From NCBI GenBank assembly GCA_032433765.1, contig JAVIAB010000046.1, positions 58,550,500 through 58,614,499 on the forward strand: a stretch of 64,000 nucleotides of DNA, written 5' to 3'. The stretch comes from Megaustenia siamemsis (taxonomy: Eukaryota > Mollusca > Gastropoda > Stylommatophora > Ariophantidae). Below, in pieces: positions 34,293-47,039 of the stretch. Position 1 is the first letter of the stretch. The number at the start of each line of letters is the position of its first letter. Under the pieces are notes generated by a model, which made no database searches, was not told where the DNA came from, and saw only the letters and a list, made by a program, of their open reading frames with translations. The translations under genes were made by a program, and so were the position numbers.

Positions 34293-34346
34293 GGCTGGCC
34301 CAGGAAGTCCACTTGCACCATCGGGTCCAATCAGGCCAGGAGGACC
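34293..34346 (-). CDS. Collagen triple-helix exon, 54 bp
   Basis: Six triplets: GPP GLI GPD GAS GLP GPA. The acceptor has a good pyrimidine tract (GGCTTTTTTCAG) and the donor is GTAAGT. It is phase 0 at both ends and of canonical size. The exon stands alone between two of the largest satellites in the window, the 51-bp array that starts less than 300 bp upstream in transcription and the 42-bp array about 1.9 kb downstream. The exon reads cleanly in spite of this, so splicing across about 22 kb of repeats must be possible if the gene is active. Confidence 0.91.
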
Positions 34347-34389
34347 CTGAAAAAAGCCAAATTATTTTATTATCAGCAGATTAATTAAT

Positions 34390-34640
34390 TACAAATGGAA
34401 ATAAGAGAAATGACAAAGAATCAAAAAATATTATCTATAATAAAGAGAAGAAGGTGGTCATAGGGTGGTCATGTGAGAAGAGACAGCAAGAGAATTTCAA
34501 AGCAGGACCTCAAATGGGAACTAGAGGGTAAAAGGGAAAAAAAAGAGAACTAGAAAAGCACTAAAAGAAATATTGAGGTAAAAGGTAACAATAGCAGGCA
34601 TCAGCTCCTGCACAGAGATTGGGCAACTTGCACAGATAAG
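34390..34640 (+). mobile_element. LINE 3' end that seeds the 51-bp array
   Basis: The plus strand reads EIREMTKNQKILSIIKRRRW, then SKQDLKWELEGKREKK and AGISSCTEIGQLAQIR, the C-terminus of the same family as 25.6-25.95 kb. The terminal sequence GAGATTGGGCAACTTGCACAGATAAGG flows directly into the satellite, whose unit is that same terminal sequence. Confidence 0.85.
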
Positions 34641-37600
34641 GTACATGTGATGAGATACAAGGTCTGACATTGGGCAACTTGCACAGATAAGGTACATGTG
34701 ATGAGATACAAGGTCTGACATTGGGTAACTTGCACAGATAAGGTGCATGTGATGAGTTACAAGGTCTGACATTGGGCAACTTGCACAGATAAGGTACATG
34801 TGATGAGATACAAGGTCTGACATTGGGCAACTTGCACAGATAAGGTACATGTGATGAGATACAAGGTCTGACATTGGGCAACTTGCACAGATAAGGTACA
34901 TGTGATGAGATACAAGGTCTGACATTGGGCAACTTGCACAGATAAGGTGCATGTGATGAGATACAAGGTCTGACATTGGGCAACTTGCACAGATAAGGTG
35001 CATGTGATGAGATACAAGGTCTGACATTGGGCAACTTGCACAGATAAGGTACATGTGATGAGATACAAGGTCTGACATTGGGCAACTTGCACAGATAAGG
35101 TACATGTGATGAGATACAAGGTCTGACATTGGGCAACTTGTACAGATAAGGTACATGTGATGAGATACAAGGTCTGACATTGGGCAACTTGTACAGATAA
35201 GGTACATGTGATGAGATACAAGGTCTGACATTGGGCAACTTGCACAGATAAGGTGCATGTGATGAGATACAAGGTCTGACATTGGGCACTTGTACAGATA
35301 AGGTACATGTGATGAGATACAAGGTCTGACATTGGGCAACTTGCACAGATAAGGTACATGTGATGAGATACAAGGTCTGACATTGGGCAACTTGCACAGA
35401 TAAGGTACATGTGATGAGATACAAGGTCTGACATTGGGAAACTTGCACAGATAAGGTACATGTGATGAGATACAAGGTCTGACATTGGGCAACTTGTACA
35501 GATAAGGTACATGTGATGAGATACAAGGTCTGACATTGGGCAACTTGCACAGATAAGGTACATGTGATGAGATACAAGGTCTGACATTGGGCAACTTGTA
35601 CAGATAAGGTACATGTGATGAGATACAAGGTCTGACATTGGGCAACTTGTACATATAAGGTGCATGTGATGAGATACAAGGTCTGACATTGGGCAACTTG
35701 CACAGATAAGGTACATGTGATGAGATACAAGGTCTGACATTGGGCAACTTGCACAGATAAGGTGCATGTGATGAGATACAAGGTCTGACATTGGGCAACT
35801 TGTACAGATAAGGTACATGTGATGAGATACAAGGTCTGACATTGGGCAACTTGCACAGATAAGGTACATGTGATGAGATACAAGGTCTGACATTGGGCAA
35901 CTTGCACAGATAAGGTGCATGTGATGAGATACAAGGTCTGACATTGGGCAACTTGCACAGATAAGGTGCATGTGATGAGATACAAGGTCTGACATTGGGC
36001 AACTTGCACAGATAAGGTGCATGTGATGAGATACAAGGTCTGGCATTGGGCAACTTGTACAGATAAGGTACATGTGATGAGATACAAGGTCTGACATTGG
36101 GCAACTTGCACAGATAAGGTACATGTGATGAGATACAAGGTCTGACATTGGGCAACTTGCACAGATAAGGTACATGTGATGAGATACAAGGTCTGACATT
36201 GGGAAACTTGCACAGATAAGGTGCATGTGATGAGATACAAGGTCTGACATTGGGCAACTTGCACAGATAAGGTGCATGTGATGAGATACAGGTCTGACAT
36301 TGGGCAACTTGCACAGATAAGGTGCATGTGATGAGATACAAGGTCTGACATTGGGCAACTTGCACAGATAAGGTACATGTGATGAGATACAAGGTTTGAC
36401 ATTGGGCAACTTGCACAGATAAGGTACATGTGATGAGATACAAGGTCTGACATTGGGCAACTTGCACAGATAAGGTACATGTGATGAGATACAAGGTCTG
36501 ACATTGGGCAACTTGCACAGATAAGGTACATGTGATGAGATACAAGGTCTGACATTGGGCAACTTGCACAGATAAGGTACATGTGATGAGATACAAGGTC
36601 TGACATTGGGCAACTTGCACAGATAAGGTACATGTGATGAGATACAAGGTCTGACATTGGGCAACTTGCACAGATAAGGTGCATGTGATGAGATACAAGG
36701 TCTGACATTGGGCAACTTGCACAGATAAGGTGCATGTGATGAGATACAAGGTCTGACATTGGGCAACTTGCACAGATAAGGTACATGTGATGAGATACAA
36801 GGTCTGACATTGGGCAACTTGCACAGATAAGGTGCATGTGATGAGATACAAGGTCTGACATTGGGCAACTTGCACAGATAAGGTGCATGTGATGAGATAC
36901 AAGGTCTGACATTGGGCCAACTTGCACAGATAAGGTACATGTGATGAGATACAAGGTCTGACATTGGGCAACTTGCACAGATAAGGTACATGTGATGAGA
37001 TACAAGGTCTGACATTGGGCAACTTGCACAGATAAGGTACATGTGATGAGATACAAGGTCTGACATTGGGTAACTTGCACAGATAAGGTACATGTGATGA
37101 GATACAAGGTCTGACATTGGGCAACTTGCACAGATAAGTACATGTGATGAGATACAAGGTCTGACATTGGGCAACTTGCACAGATAAGGTACATGTGATG
37201 AGATACAAGGTCTGACATTGGGCAACTTGCACAGATAAGGTACATGTGATGAGATACAAGGTCTGACATTGGGCAACTTGTACAGATAAGGTGCATGTGA
37301 TGATATACAAGGTCTGACATTGGGCAACTTGCACAGATAAGGTACATGTGATGAGATACAAGGTCTGACATTGGGCAACTTGCACAGATAAGGTACATGT
37401 GATGAGATACAAGGTCTGACATTGGGCAACTTGCACAGATAAGGTACATGTGATGAGATACAAGGTCTGACATTGGGCAACTTGCACAGATAAGGTACAT
37501 GTGATGAGATACAAGGTCTGACATTGGGCAACTTGCACAGATAAGGTACATGTGATGAGATACAAGGTCTGACATTGGGCAACTTGTACAGATAAGGTGC

Positions 37601-40600
37601 ATGTGATGAGATACAAGGTCTGACATTGGGCAACTTGTACAGATAAGGTGCATGTGATGAGATACAAGGTCTGACATTGGGCAACTTGCACAGATAAGGT
37701 GCATGTGATGAGATACAAGGTCTGACATTGGGCAACTTGCACAGATAAGGTGCATGTGATGAGATACAAGGTCTGACATTGGGCAACTTGCACAGATAAG
37801 GTACATGTGATGAGATACAGGGTCTGACATTGGGAAACTTGCACAGATAAGGTACATGTGATGAGATACAGGGTCTGACATTGGGCAACTTGCACAGATA
37901 AGGTGCATGTGATGAGATACAGGGTCTGACATTGGGCAACTTGCACAGATAAGGTACATGTGATGAGATACAAGGTCTGACATTGGGCAACTTGCACAGA
38001 TAAGGTGCATGTGATGAGATACAAGGTCTGACATTGGGCAACTTGCACAGATAAGGTGCATGTGATGAGATACAAGGTCTGACATTGGGCAACTTGTACA
38101 GATAAGGTACATGTGATGAGATACAAGGTCTGACATTGGGCAACTTGCACAGATAAGGTACATGTGATGAGATACAAGGTCTGACATTGGGCAACTTGCA
38201 CAGATAAGGTACATGTGATGAGATACAAGGTCTGACATTGGCAACTTGCACAGATAAGGTACATGTGATGAGATACAAGGTCTGACATTGGGCAACTTGC
38301 ACAGATAGGTACATGTGATGAGATACAAGGTCTGACATTGTGCAACTTGTACAGATAAGGTACATGTGATGAGATACAAGGTCTGACATTGGGCAACTTG
38401 CACAGATAAGGTACATGTGATGAGATACAGGTCTGACATTGGGCAACTTGCACAGATAAGGTGCATGTGATGAGATACAAGGTCTGACATTGGGCAACTT
38501 GCACAGATAAGGTACATGTGATGAGATACAAGGTCTGACATTGGGCAACTTGCACAGATAAGGTACATGTGATGAGATACAAGGTCTGACATTGGGCAAC
38601 TTGCACAGATAAGGTACATGTGATGAGATACAAGGTCTGACATTGGGCAACTTGCACAGATAAGGTACATGTGATGAGATACAAGGTCTGACATTGGGAA
38701 ACTTGCACAGATAAGGTACATATGATGAGATACAAGGTCTGACATTGGGCAACTTGCACAGATAAGGTACATGTGATGATACAAGGTCTGACATTGGGCA
38801 ACTTGCACAGATAAGGTACATGTGATGAGATACAAGTCTGACATTGGGCAACTTGCACAGATAAGGTACATGTGATGAGATACAAGGTCTGACATTGGGG
38901 CAACTTGCACAGATAAGGTACATGTGATGAGATACAAGGTCCGACATTGGGCAACTTGCACAGATAAGGTACATGTGATGAGATACAAGGTCTGACATTG
39001 GGCAACTTGCACAGATAAGGTGCATGTGATGAGATACAAGGTCTGACATTGGGCAACTTGCACAGATAAGGTACATGTGATGAGATACAAGGTCTGACAT
39101 TGGGCAACTTGCACAGATAAGGTACATGTGATGAGATACAAGGTCTGACATTGGGCAACTTGCACAGATAAGGTACATGTGATGAGATACAAGGTCTGAC
39201 ATTGGGCAACTTGCACAGATAAGGTACATGTGATGAGATACAAGGTCTGACATTGGGCAACTTGCACAGATAAGGTACATGTGATGAGATACAAGGTCTG
39301 ACATTGGCAACTTGTACAGATAAGGTGCATGTGATGAGATACAAGGTCTGACATTGGGCAACTTGTACAGATAAGGTGCATGTGATGAGATACAAGGTCT
39401 GACATTGGGCAACTTGCACAGATAAGGTACATGTGATGAGATACAAGGTCTGACATTGGGCAACTTGCACAGATAAGGTGCATGTGATGAGATACAAGGT
39501 CTGACATTGGGCAACTTGCACAGATAAGGTACATGTGATGAGATACAGGGTCTGACATTGGAAACTTGCACAGATAAGGTACATGTGATGAGATACAGGG
39601 TCTGACATTGGGCAACTTGCACAGATAAGGTGCATGTGATGAGATACAAGGTCTGACATTGGGCAACTTGCACAGATAAGGTACATGTGATGAGATACAA
39701 GGTCTGACATTGGGCAACTTGCACAGATAAGGTGCATGTGATGAGATACAAGGTCTGACATTGGGCAACTTGTACAGATAAGGTACATGTGATGAGATAC
39801 AAGGTCTGACATTGGGCAACTTGCACAGATAAGGTACATGTGATGAGATACAAGGTCTGACATTGGGCAACTTGCACAGATAAGGTACATGTGATGAGAT
39901 ACAAGGTCTGACATTGGGCAACTTGTACAGATAAGGTACATGTGATGAGATACAAGGTCTGACATTGGGCAACTTGTACAGATAAGGTACATGTGATGAG
40001 ATACAAGGTCTGACATTGGACAACTTGCACAGATAAGGTACATGTGATGAGATACAAGGTCTGACATTGGGCAACTTGCACAGATAAGGTGCATGTGATG
40101 AGATACAAGGTCTGACATTGGGCAACTTGCACAGATAAGGTACATGTGATGAGATACAAGGTCTGACATTGGGCAACTTGCACAGATAAGGTACATGTGA
40201 TGAGATACAAGGTCTGACATTGGGCAACTTGCACAGATAAGGTACATGTGATGAGATACAAGGTCTGACATTGGGCAACTTGCACAGATAAGGTACATGT
40301 GATGAGATACAAGGTCTGACATTGGGCAACTTGTACAGATAAGGTACATATGATGAGATACAAGGTCTGACATTGGGCAACTTGCACAGATAAGGTACAT
40401 GTGATGAGATACAAGGTCTGACATTGGGCAACTTGCACAGATAAGGTACATGTGATGAGATACAAGGTCTGACATTGGGCAACTTGCACAGATAAGGTAC
40501 ATGTGATGAGATACAAGGTCTGACATTGGGCAACTTGCACAGATAAGGTACATGTGATGAGATACAAGGTCCGACATTGGGCAACTTGCACAGATAAGGT

Positions 40601-42765
40601 ACATGTGATGAGATACAAGGTCTGACATTGGGCAACTTGCACAGATAAGGTACATGTGATGAGATACAAGGTCTGACATTGGGCAACTTGCACAGATAAG
40701 GTGCATGTGATGAGATACAAGGTCTGACATTGGGCAACTTGCACAGATAAGGTGCATGTGATGAGATACAAGGTCTGACATTGGGCAACTTGCACAGATA
40801 AGGTGCATGTGATGAGATACAAGGTCTGACATTGGGCAACTTGCACAGATAAGGTGCATGTGATGAGATACAAGGTCTGACATTGGGCAACTTGCACAGA
40901 TAAGGTGCATGTGATGAGATTCAAGGTCTGACATTGGGCAACTTGCACAGATAAGGTGCATGTGATGAGATACAAGGTCTGACATTGGGCAACTTGCACA
41001 GATAAGGTACATGTGATGAGATACAAGGTCTGACATTGGGCAACTTGCACAGATAAGGTACATGTGATGAGATACAAGGTCTGACATTGGGCAACTTGCA
41101 CTGATAAGGTACATGTGATGAGATACAAGGTCTGACATTGGGCAACTTGCACAGATAAGGTACATGTGATGAGATACAAGGTCTGACATTGGGCAACTTG
41201 CACAGATAAGGTACATGTGATGAGATACAAGGTCTGACATTGGGCAACTTGCACAGATAAGGTACATGTGATGAGATACAAGGTCTGACATTGGGCAACT
41301 TGCACAGATAAGGTACATGTGATGAGATACAAGGTCTGACATTGGGCAACTTGCACAGATAAGGTACATGTGATGAGATACAAGGTCTGACATTGGGCAA
41401 CTTGCACAGATAAGGTACATGTGATGAGATACAAGGTCTGACATTGGGCAACTTGCACAGATAAGGTACATGTGATGAGATACAAGGTCTGACATTGGGC
41501 AACTTGCACAGATAAGGTACATGTGATGAGATACAAGGTCTGACATTGGGCAACTTGCACAGATAAGGTACATGTGATGAGATACAAGGTCTGACATTGG
41601 GCAACTTGAACAGATAAGGTACATGTGATGAGATACAAGGTCTGACATTGGGCAACTTGTACAGATAAGGTACATGTGATGAGATACAAGGTCTGACATT
41701 GGGCAACTTGTACAGATAAGGTGCATGTGATGAGATACAAGGTCTGACATTGGGCAACTTGTACAGATAAGGTGCATGTGATGAGATACAAGGTCTGACA
41801 TTGGGCAACTTGTACAGATAAGGTGCATGTGATGAGATACAAGGTCTGACATTGGGCAACTTGCACAGATAAGGTACATGTGATGAGATACAAGGTCTGA
41901 CATTGGGCAACTTGCACAGATAAGGTACATGTGATGAGATACAAGGTCTGACATTGGGCAACTTGCACAGATAAGGTGCATGTGATGAGATACAAGGTCT
42001 GACATTGGGCAACTTGCACAGATAAGTGCATGTGATGAGATACAAGGTCTGACATGGGCAACTTGTACAGATAAGGTGCATGTGATGAGATACAAGGTCT
42101 GACATTGGGCAACTTGCACAGATAAGGTACATGTGATGAGATACAAGGTCTGACATTGGGCAACTTGCACAGATAAGGTGCATGTGATGAGATACAAGGT
42201 CTGACATTGGGCAACTTGTACAGATAAGGTACATGTGATGAGATACAAGGTCTGACATTGGGCAACTTGCACAGATAAGGTACATGTGATGAGATACAAG
42301 TCTGACATTGGCAACTTGAACAGATAAGGTACATGTGATGAGATACAAGGTCTGACATTGGGCAACTTGCACAGATAAGGTGCATGTGATGAGATACAAG
42401 GTCTGACACTGGGCAACTTGCACAGATAAGGTACATGTGATGAGATACAAGGTCTGACATTGGGCAACTTGCACAGATAAGGTACATGTGATGAGATACA
42501 AGGTCTGACATTGGGCAACTTGCACAGATAAGGTACATGTGATGAGATACAAAGTCTGACATTGAGCAACTTGAACAGATAAGGTACATGTGATGAGATA
42601 CAATGTAGGTCAGATACAAGGTCTGACATTGGGCAACTTGCACAGATAAGGTATATGTGATGAGATACAATGTAGGTCCGATACAAGGTCTGACATTGGG
42701 CAATTAGCACAGATAAGGTACATGTGATGAGATACAATGTAGGTCAGATACAATGTCTGGCACTT
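34618..42765. repeat. 51-bp satellite, about 159 copies (8.1 kb)
   Basis: The unit is ATTGGGCAACTTGCACAGAT followed by AAGGTACATGTGATGAGATACAAGGTCTGAC. Variants are mainly C/T in TTGCACAG/TTGTACAG and A/G in GGTACATG/GGTGCATG, plus rare one-base deletions. 51 is divisible by three and the minus-strand unit lacks stops in all three frames, so frames of more than 2000 codons result. The first copy is the 3' end of a LINE at 34.39-34.64 kb. The distal end (42.6-42.76 kb) has longer, diverged units with CAATGTAGGTC. Confidence 0.98.
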
Positions 42766-43007
42766 GATAACAAACACAGTCAGACACAGACAGACTAGAA
42801 TTTGTGCCATGTGTGCCGTCTTCAGATCGAAAGAACAATACATATACAGACAGATAGATCAATAATTAAATAAACTATCTTTATGACACATAATACCATT
42901 ACGGGTGCATGTCAGGGGGCTCATGATAGAACCAGAGGGATAAAGGCTGCTTGGTCAAAGCAGTCGCCATGACGTATGAGAGTCAGGATTTTTATTTCAC
43001 CCCAACC

Positions 43008-44590
43008 AACACAGCAAAGTTTGTCTACAACAACACAGCTTCAAAGTTTGTTTACAACCAACACAGCTTCAAAGTTTGTTTATAACCAACACAGCTTCAA
43101 AGTTTGTTTACAACCAATACAGCTTCAAAGTTTGTCTACAACCAAGATGGCTTCAAAGTTTGTCTACAACCAAGATAGCTTCAAAGTTTGTCTACAACCA
43201 ACACAGCTTCAAAGTTTGTCTACAACCAACACAGCTTCAAAGTTTGTCTACAACCAAGACAGCTTCAAAGTTTGTCTACAACCAACACAGCTTCAAAGTT
43301 TGTCTACAACCAACACAGCTTCAAAGTTTGTCTACAACCAACACAGCTTCAAAGTTTGTCTACAACCAAGATAGCTTCAAAGTTTGTCTACAAACAACAC
43401 AGCTTCAAAGTTTGTCTACAACCAACACAGCTTCAAAGTTTGTCTACAACCAAGATAGCTTCAAAGTTTGTCTACAACCAAGATAGCTTCAAAGTTTGTT
43501 TACAACCAAGATAGCTTCAAAGTTTGTCTACAACCAACACAGCTTCAAAGTTTGTCTACAACCAAGATAGCTTCAAAGTTTGTCTACAACCAACACAGCT
43601 TCAAAGTTTGTCTACAACCAACACAGCTTCAAAGTTTGTCTACAACCAACACAGCTTCAAAGTTTGTCTACAACCAACACAGCTTCAAAGTTTGTCTACA
43701 ACCAAGATAGCTTCAAAATTTGTCTACAACCAACACAGCTTCAAAGTTTGTCTACAACCAACACAGCTTCAAAGTTTGTCTACAACCAACACAATTCAAA
43801 GTTTGTCTACAACCAACACAGCTTCAAAGTTTGTCTACAACCAACACGGCTTCAAAGTTTGTCTACAACCAAGATAGCTTCAAAGTTTGTCTACAACCAA
43901 CACAGCTTCAAAGTTTGTCTACAACCAGAGATAGCTTCAAAGTTTGTCTACAACCAAGATAGCTTCAAAGTTTGTTTACAACCAAGATAGCTTCAAAGTT
44001 TGTCTACAACCAACACAGCTTCAAAGTTTGTCTACAACCAAGATAGCTTCAAAGTTTGTCTACAACCAAGATAGCTTCAAAGTTTGTCTACAACCAAGAT
44101 AGCTTCAAAGTTTGTTTACAACCAAGATAGCTTCAAAGTTTGTCTACAACCAACACAGCTTCAAAGTTTGTCTACAACCAACACAGCTTCAAAGTTTGTC
44201 TACAACAAGATAGCTTCAAAGTTTGTCTACAACCAACACAGCTTCAAAGTTTGTCTACAACCAAGATAGCTTCAAAGTTTGTCTACAACCAAGATAGCTT
44301 CAAAGTTTGTTTACAACCAAGATAGCTTCAAAGTTTGTCTACAACCAACACAGCTTGAAAGTTTGTCTACAACCAAGATAGCTTCAAAGTTTGTCTACAA
44401 CCAAGATAGCTTCAAAGTTTGTCTACAACCAACACAGCTTCAAAGTTTGTCTACAACCAACACAGCTTCAAAGTTTGTCTACAACCAACACAGCTTCAAA
44501 GTTTGTCTACAACCAACACAGCTTCAAAGTTTGTCTACAACCAACACAGCTTCAAAGTTTGTCTACAACCAACACAGCTTCAAAGTTTAT
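43008..44590. repeat. 28-bp minisatellite, about 56 copies with two unit types
   Basis: The unit is CTTCAAAGTTTGTCTACAACC followed by AACACAG or AAGATAG. The two endings are interspersed in a non-periodic order. One-base deletions are rare. Frames such as SLSTTNTASKFVYNQ come from the repeat. Confidence 0.96.
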
Positions 44591-44701
44591 TCACCCACTA
44601 AAACTTTGTGCTTGAGATAATCTCCGAGGTGAATGTGATTTTTCTTTGTTTGTGTACTTCATGGAGAATTTTTTTTAAAATAGAAAAAAATGTTATGGTA
44701 G

Positions 44702-44876
44702 AAGCTTTAAGTAATTCATAGACGACACAAATCTGAACGACGTGTCAGCTCAATAGGTCTTCAGCAGTAACAAACAAACATCTGTGTGTGTGTGTGTGTG
44801 TTTGTTTGTTCCTGCTGATGGCCTATTGAGCCGAAACATTGTTCAAATTTGTGTCGTCTATCATTACGTAAAGCTT
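44702..44876. repeat. Foldback element: ~78-bp imperfect inverted repeat with (TG)n loop
   Basis: 44702-44780 and 44799-44876 are imperfect reverse complements (shared blocks: AAGCTTTA, ATAGACGACACAAAT, GCTCAATAGG, TCAGCAG, AACAAACAAACA). The loop is (TG)n. It may be a MITE-like element; no target-site duplication was confirmed. Confidence 0.85.
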
Positions 44877-44984
44877 ATACGATACAATTTTTCTATTTTT
44901 TTTCTAATTCTCCCTCACATTTAGCTTTACTGCAGCTTTGCATTTTTATGCATTAATTTGCATGTCTTTACCTTGACCCCTTTG

Positions 44985-45980
44985 TGTATGTCAGCTTTAT
45001 ATCTCTAGTAAAGCCCCAAGGGAGTGAACTCTGGATGAACCTCATTTGTTCCTATTATCACACTGGCAGCCATATGCTCATGTCCCCGCCCCCTCCCTCC
45101 ACCCCCCCCCCCATGGTATCCTCTGACTTCAAAGGCACTCTCATTTTTTTTTTATCTTAGAGAGTTTTAACATTTTGGTTAAATGGTTTTTTTTTTATCT
45201 TAGAGAGTTTTAACATTTTGGTTAAATTTTTTTTATCTTAGAGAGTTTTAACATTTTGGTTAAATGTTTTTTTTTATCTTAGAGAGTTTTAACATTTTAG
45301 TTAAATGTTTTTTTTTATCTTAGAGAGTTTTAACATTTTGGTTAAATGTTGTTGTTTTTTATCTTAGAGAGTTTTAACATTTTGGTTAAATGTTTTTTTT
45401 ATCTTAGAGAGTTTTTAACGGTTAAATGTTGTTGTTTTTTATCTTAGAGAGTTTTAACATTTTGGTTAAATGTTTTTTATCTTAGAGAGTTTTAACATTT
45501 TGGTTAAATGTTGTTGTTTTTTATCTTAGAGAGTTTTAACATTTTGGTCAAATGTTTTTTTTTATCTTAGAGAGTTTTTAACATTTTGTTAAATGTTTTT
45601 TTTATCTTAGAGAGTTTTAACATTTTGGTTAAATGTTTTTTTTATCTTAGAGAGTTTTAACATTTTGGTTAAATGTTTTTTCTTATCCAATCAATTTCGA
45701 CTTGGCAGCAGCCAGTTCTGGTGACTCGTTCTATTTCCAACAGCCGAGTGGTCTTTTTATTTTGTCAACGGTTCATTTGGTACGTCTTGTGTTCTGCCAC
45801 TATCCAAGAAGGTTAGACATTGGACCTCACTACCCAAAGACCAGTGGAGGATAAAGTCACAAAGAAGTCATGGGGACAATTGTTTTACCCACTGAGGTGA
45901 GAGTTAAACCCAGGACATTTCCATTCAGAAGTTGACATCTTATCTCTAGACCAGCCTGACCTCTGAATGTAGTGAAGTCA
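44985..45980. repeat. Interspersed element with internal ~40-bp TTATCTTAGAGAG array
   Basis: Flanks CTAGTAAAGCCCCAAGGGAGTGAA (45.0 kb) and CTGACTTCAAAGGCACTCTCA (45.12 kb) match the element at 3.14-4.19 kb. About 13 copies of TTTTATCTTAGAGAGTTTTA followed by ACATTTTGGTTAAATG occupy 45143-45685; the single-copy counterpart at 4.08 kb reads GTCGAGAGCTTTGACATTTCAGG. 45.8-45.97 kb resembles the SINE-like part at 4.2-4.4 kb. Confidence 0.82.
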
Positions 45981-45984
45981 ACAC

Positions 45985-46440
45985 TCACTTACTCTTCACT
46001 TTTTCTAACGGTGTCGACAGAGGTACAAACGTTTAGTTCTAGCCATTCTTGCAGTCTCAACCATCGTCAATGAATATTGTTGTAACACTTCTCAGAAGGG
46101 AGCCACGATAGCTCAGTGGTTAGTGAACTGGACTACAAAGGACAAGAGGTAGGGTTGGATCCCAACCGACGGCTTCCAGTTCACCCAGCCTTAAATGGAT
46201 GCCGAAATTTTTTCTGGGAATGTAAAGCGGCATGGGCCTAATACCGACCACATTACCCCAAAAATCATGTGCTGAAGGTCTGTAAAATATAGGGTCACTA
46301 ACACCATATTCCCTATACACCACTTGGCGTGACGGGGGCTCTTTACTTTGTTTACTTTTACTTCTCAGATGCTGTCAGTCCATCTTACTCTGGGTCTACC
46401 ACAGACTCTTTTTCCATCTCCTATTTTACATGTTTTATGT
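45985..46440 (-). mobile_element. Old LINE 3' fragment, split by a SINE
   Basis: Outside the SINE, the minus strand can be read as a GKR-GRPRVRWTD-like LINE end (GGTCTACCACAGACTC on plus, 46391-46406). The same stretch, without the SINE, lies at 51.84-52.02 kb (shared: TAGTTCT...GCC, TCAACCATCGTCAATGA-type, TCAGTCCATCTT). Confidence 0.55.
46096..46359 (+). mobile_element. tRNA-derived SINE, 264 bp, with 9-bp target-site duplication
   Basis: The head GAGCCACGATAGCTCAGTGG contains an A box (TAGCTCAGTGG), and GGTTGGATCCC about 45 bp further is a fair B box. The body ends in GGGGGCTCTTTACTTTG. The direct repeat ACTTCTCAG flanks it at 46087-46095 and 46360-46368. The uninterrupted paralogous site at 51.92 kb (GGATGTTCTCAGTCCATC) supports the boundaries. 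A truncated copy is at 5.82-6.05 kb. Confidence 0.88.
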
Positions 46441-46589
46441 GGTCCAGAATCTTTTGGCATTCTTTCCTGATGAGCAAACCATCTCATTTGTTGTCTCTGT
46501 ATGTAGTTAAAAATGGATTCATGCCCACTCGCTTTCATTTAATGTTTCTAATCTGCTCTTTCTGGCCACTCCAAGTACCTTTCTCAAAA

Positions 46590-46900
46590 CATCTCATCGA
46601 ATTCAAGACTCATAAAGAGTCAAGAGAACTGACAGTCACATCTCTAATCAGGAAGAGAAGGTCAGCACATTTTGACCGTGATAAGAAGAAATAACAAAGA
46701 AATAAAAAAGTAAGCCTTTAATAAAAAATAAAGGAGGAGGAAAAAGAAGCTGACATTTTGAGATGATGAAAATAATACTGACAAGAGAGATAAAAATAGC
46801 AGGCATTGACTTCCATAATATGACCAAGAAGCTTACCCAGGATAGGGGCTTTAAGCGAGGCACAATGCAATCCCTGTGTAGTATCTAATGTCACTGGGAA
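46590..46900 (+). mobile_element. LINE 3' fragment
   Basis: The plus strand reads VTSLIRKRRSAHFDRDKK in one piece, followed by out-of-frame remnants (ATAAAAATAGCAGGCATTGAC, AAGCTTACCCAGGATAGGGGC) that match the 3' ends at 25.8, 26.5 and 34.6 kb. Confidence 0.6.
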
Positions 46901-47039
46901 AATGTCAAATGTAAGATTATCTGTGGCTTGACATGGTGCTGACCATGGATAACAACAAAATAACACAAACACCATTATTGGCTACAACTCTCTGGGCAGT
47001 CATACTCAGGATTTAATTGGTTATGGTTATGCTTATTCG

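Noticed and set aside
34521..42843. Minus-strand open frames of up to 2738 codons
   Set aside because: They are periodic 17-codon translations of the 51-bp satellite, open in all three frames, with no start context or domain.
42976..44620. Overlapping frames with STTNTASKFVYNQ repeats
   Set aside because: Translation of the 28-bp minisatellite; frames rotate because 28 is not divisible by three.
46097..46170. Functional tRNA gene
   Set aside because: A and B boxes are present, but no cloverleaf closes and the sequence continues into a SINE body with target-site duplication.
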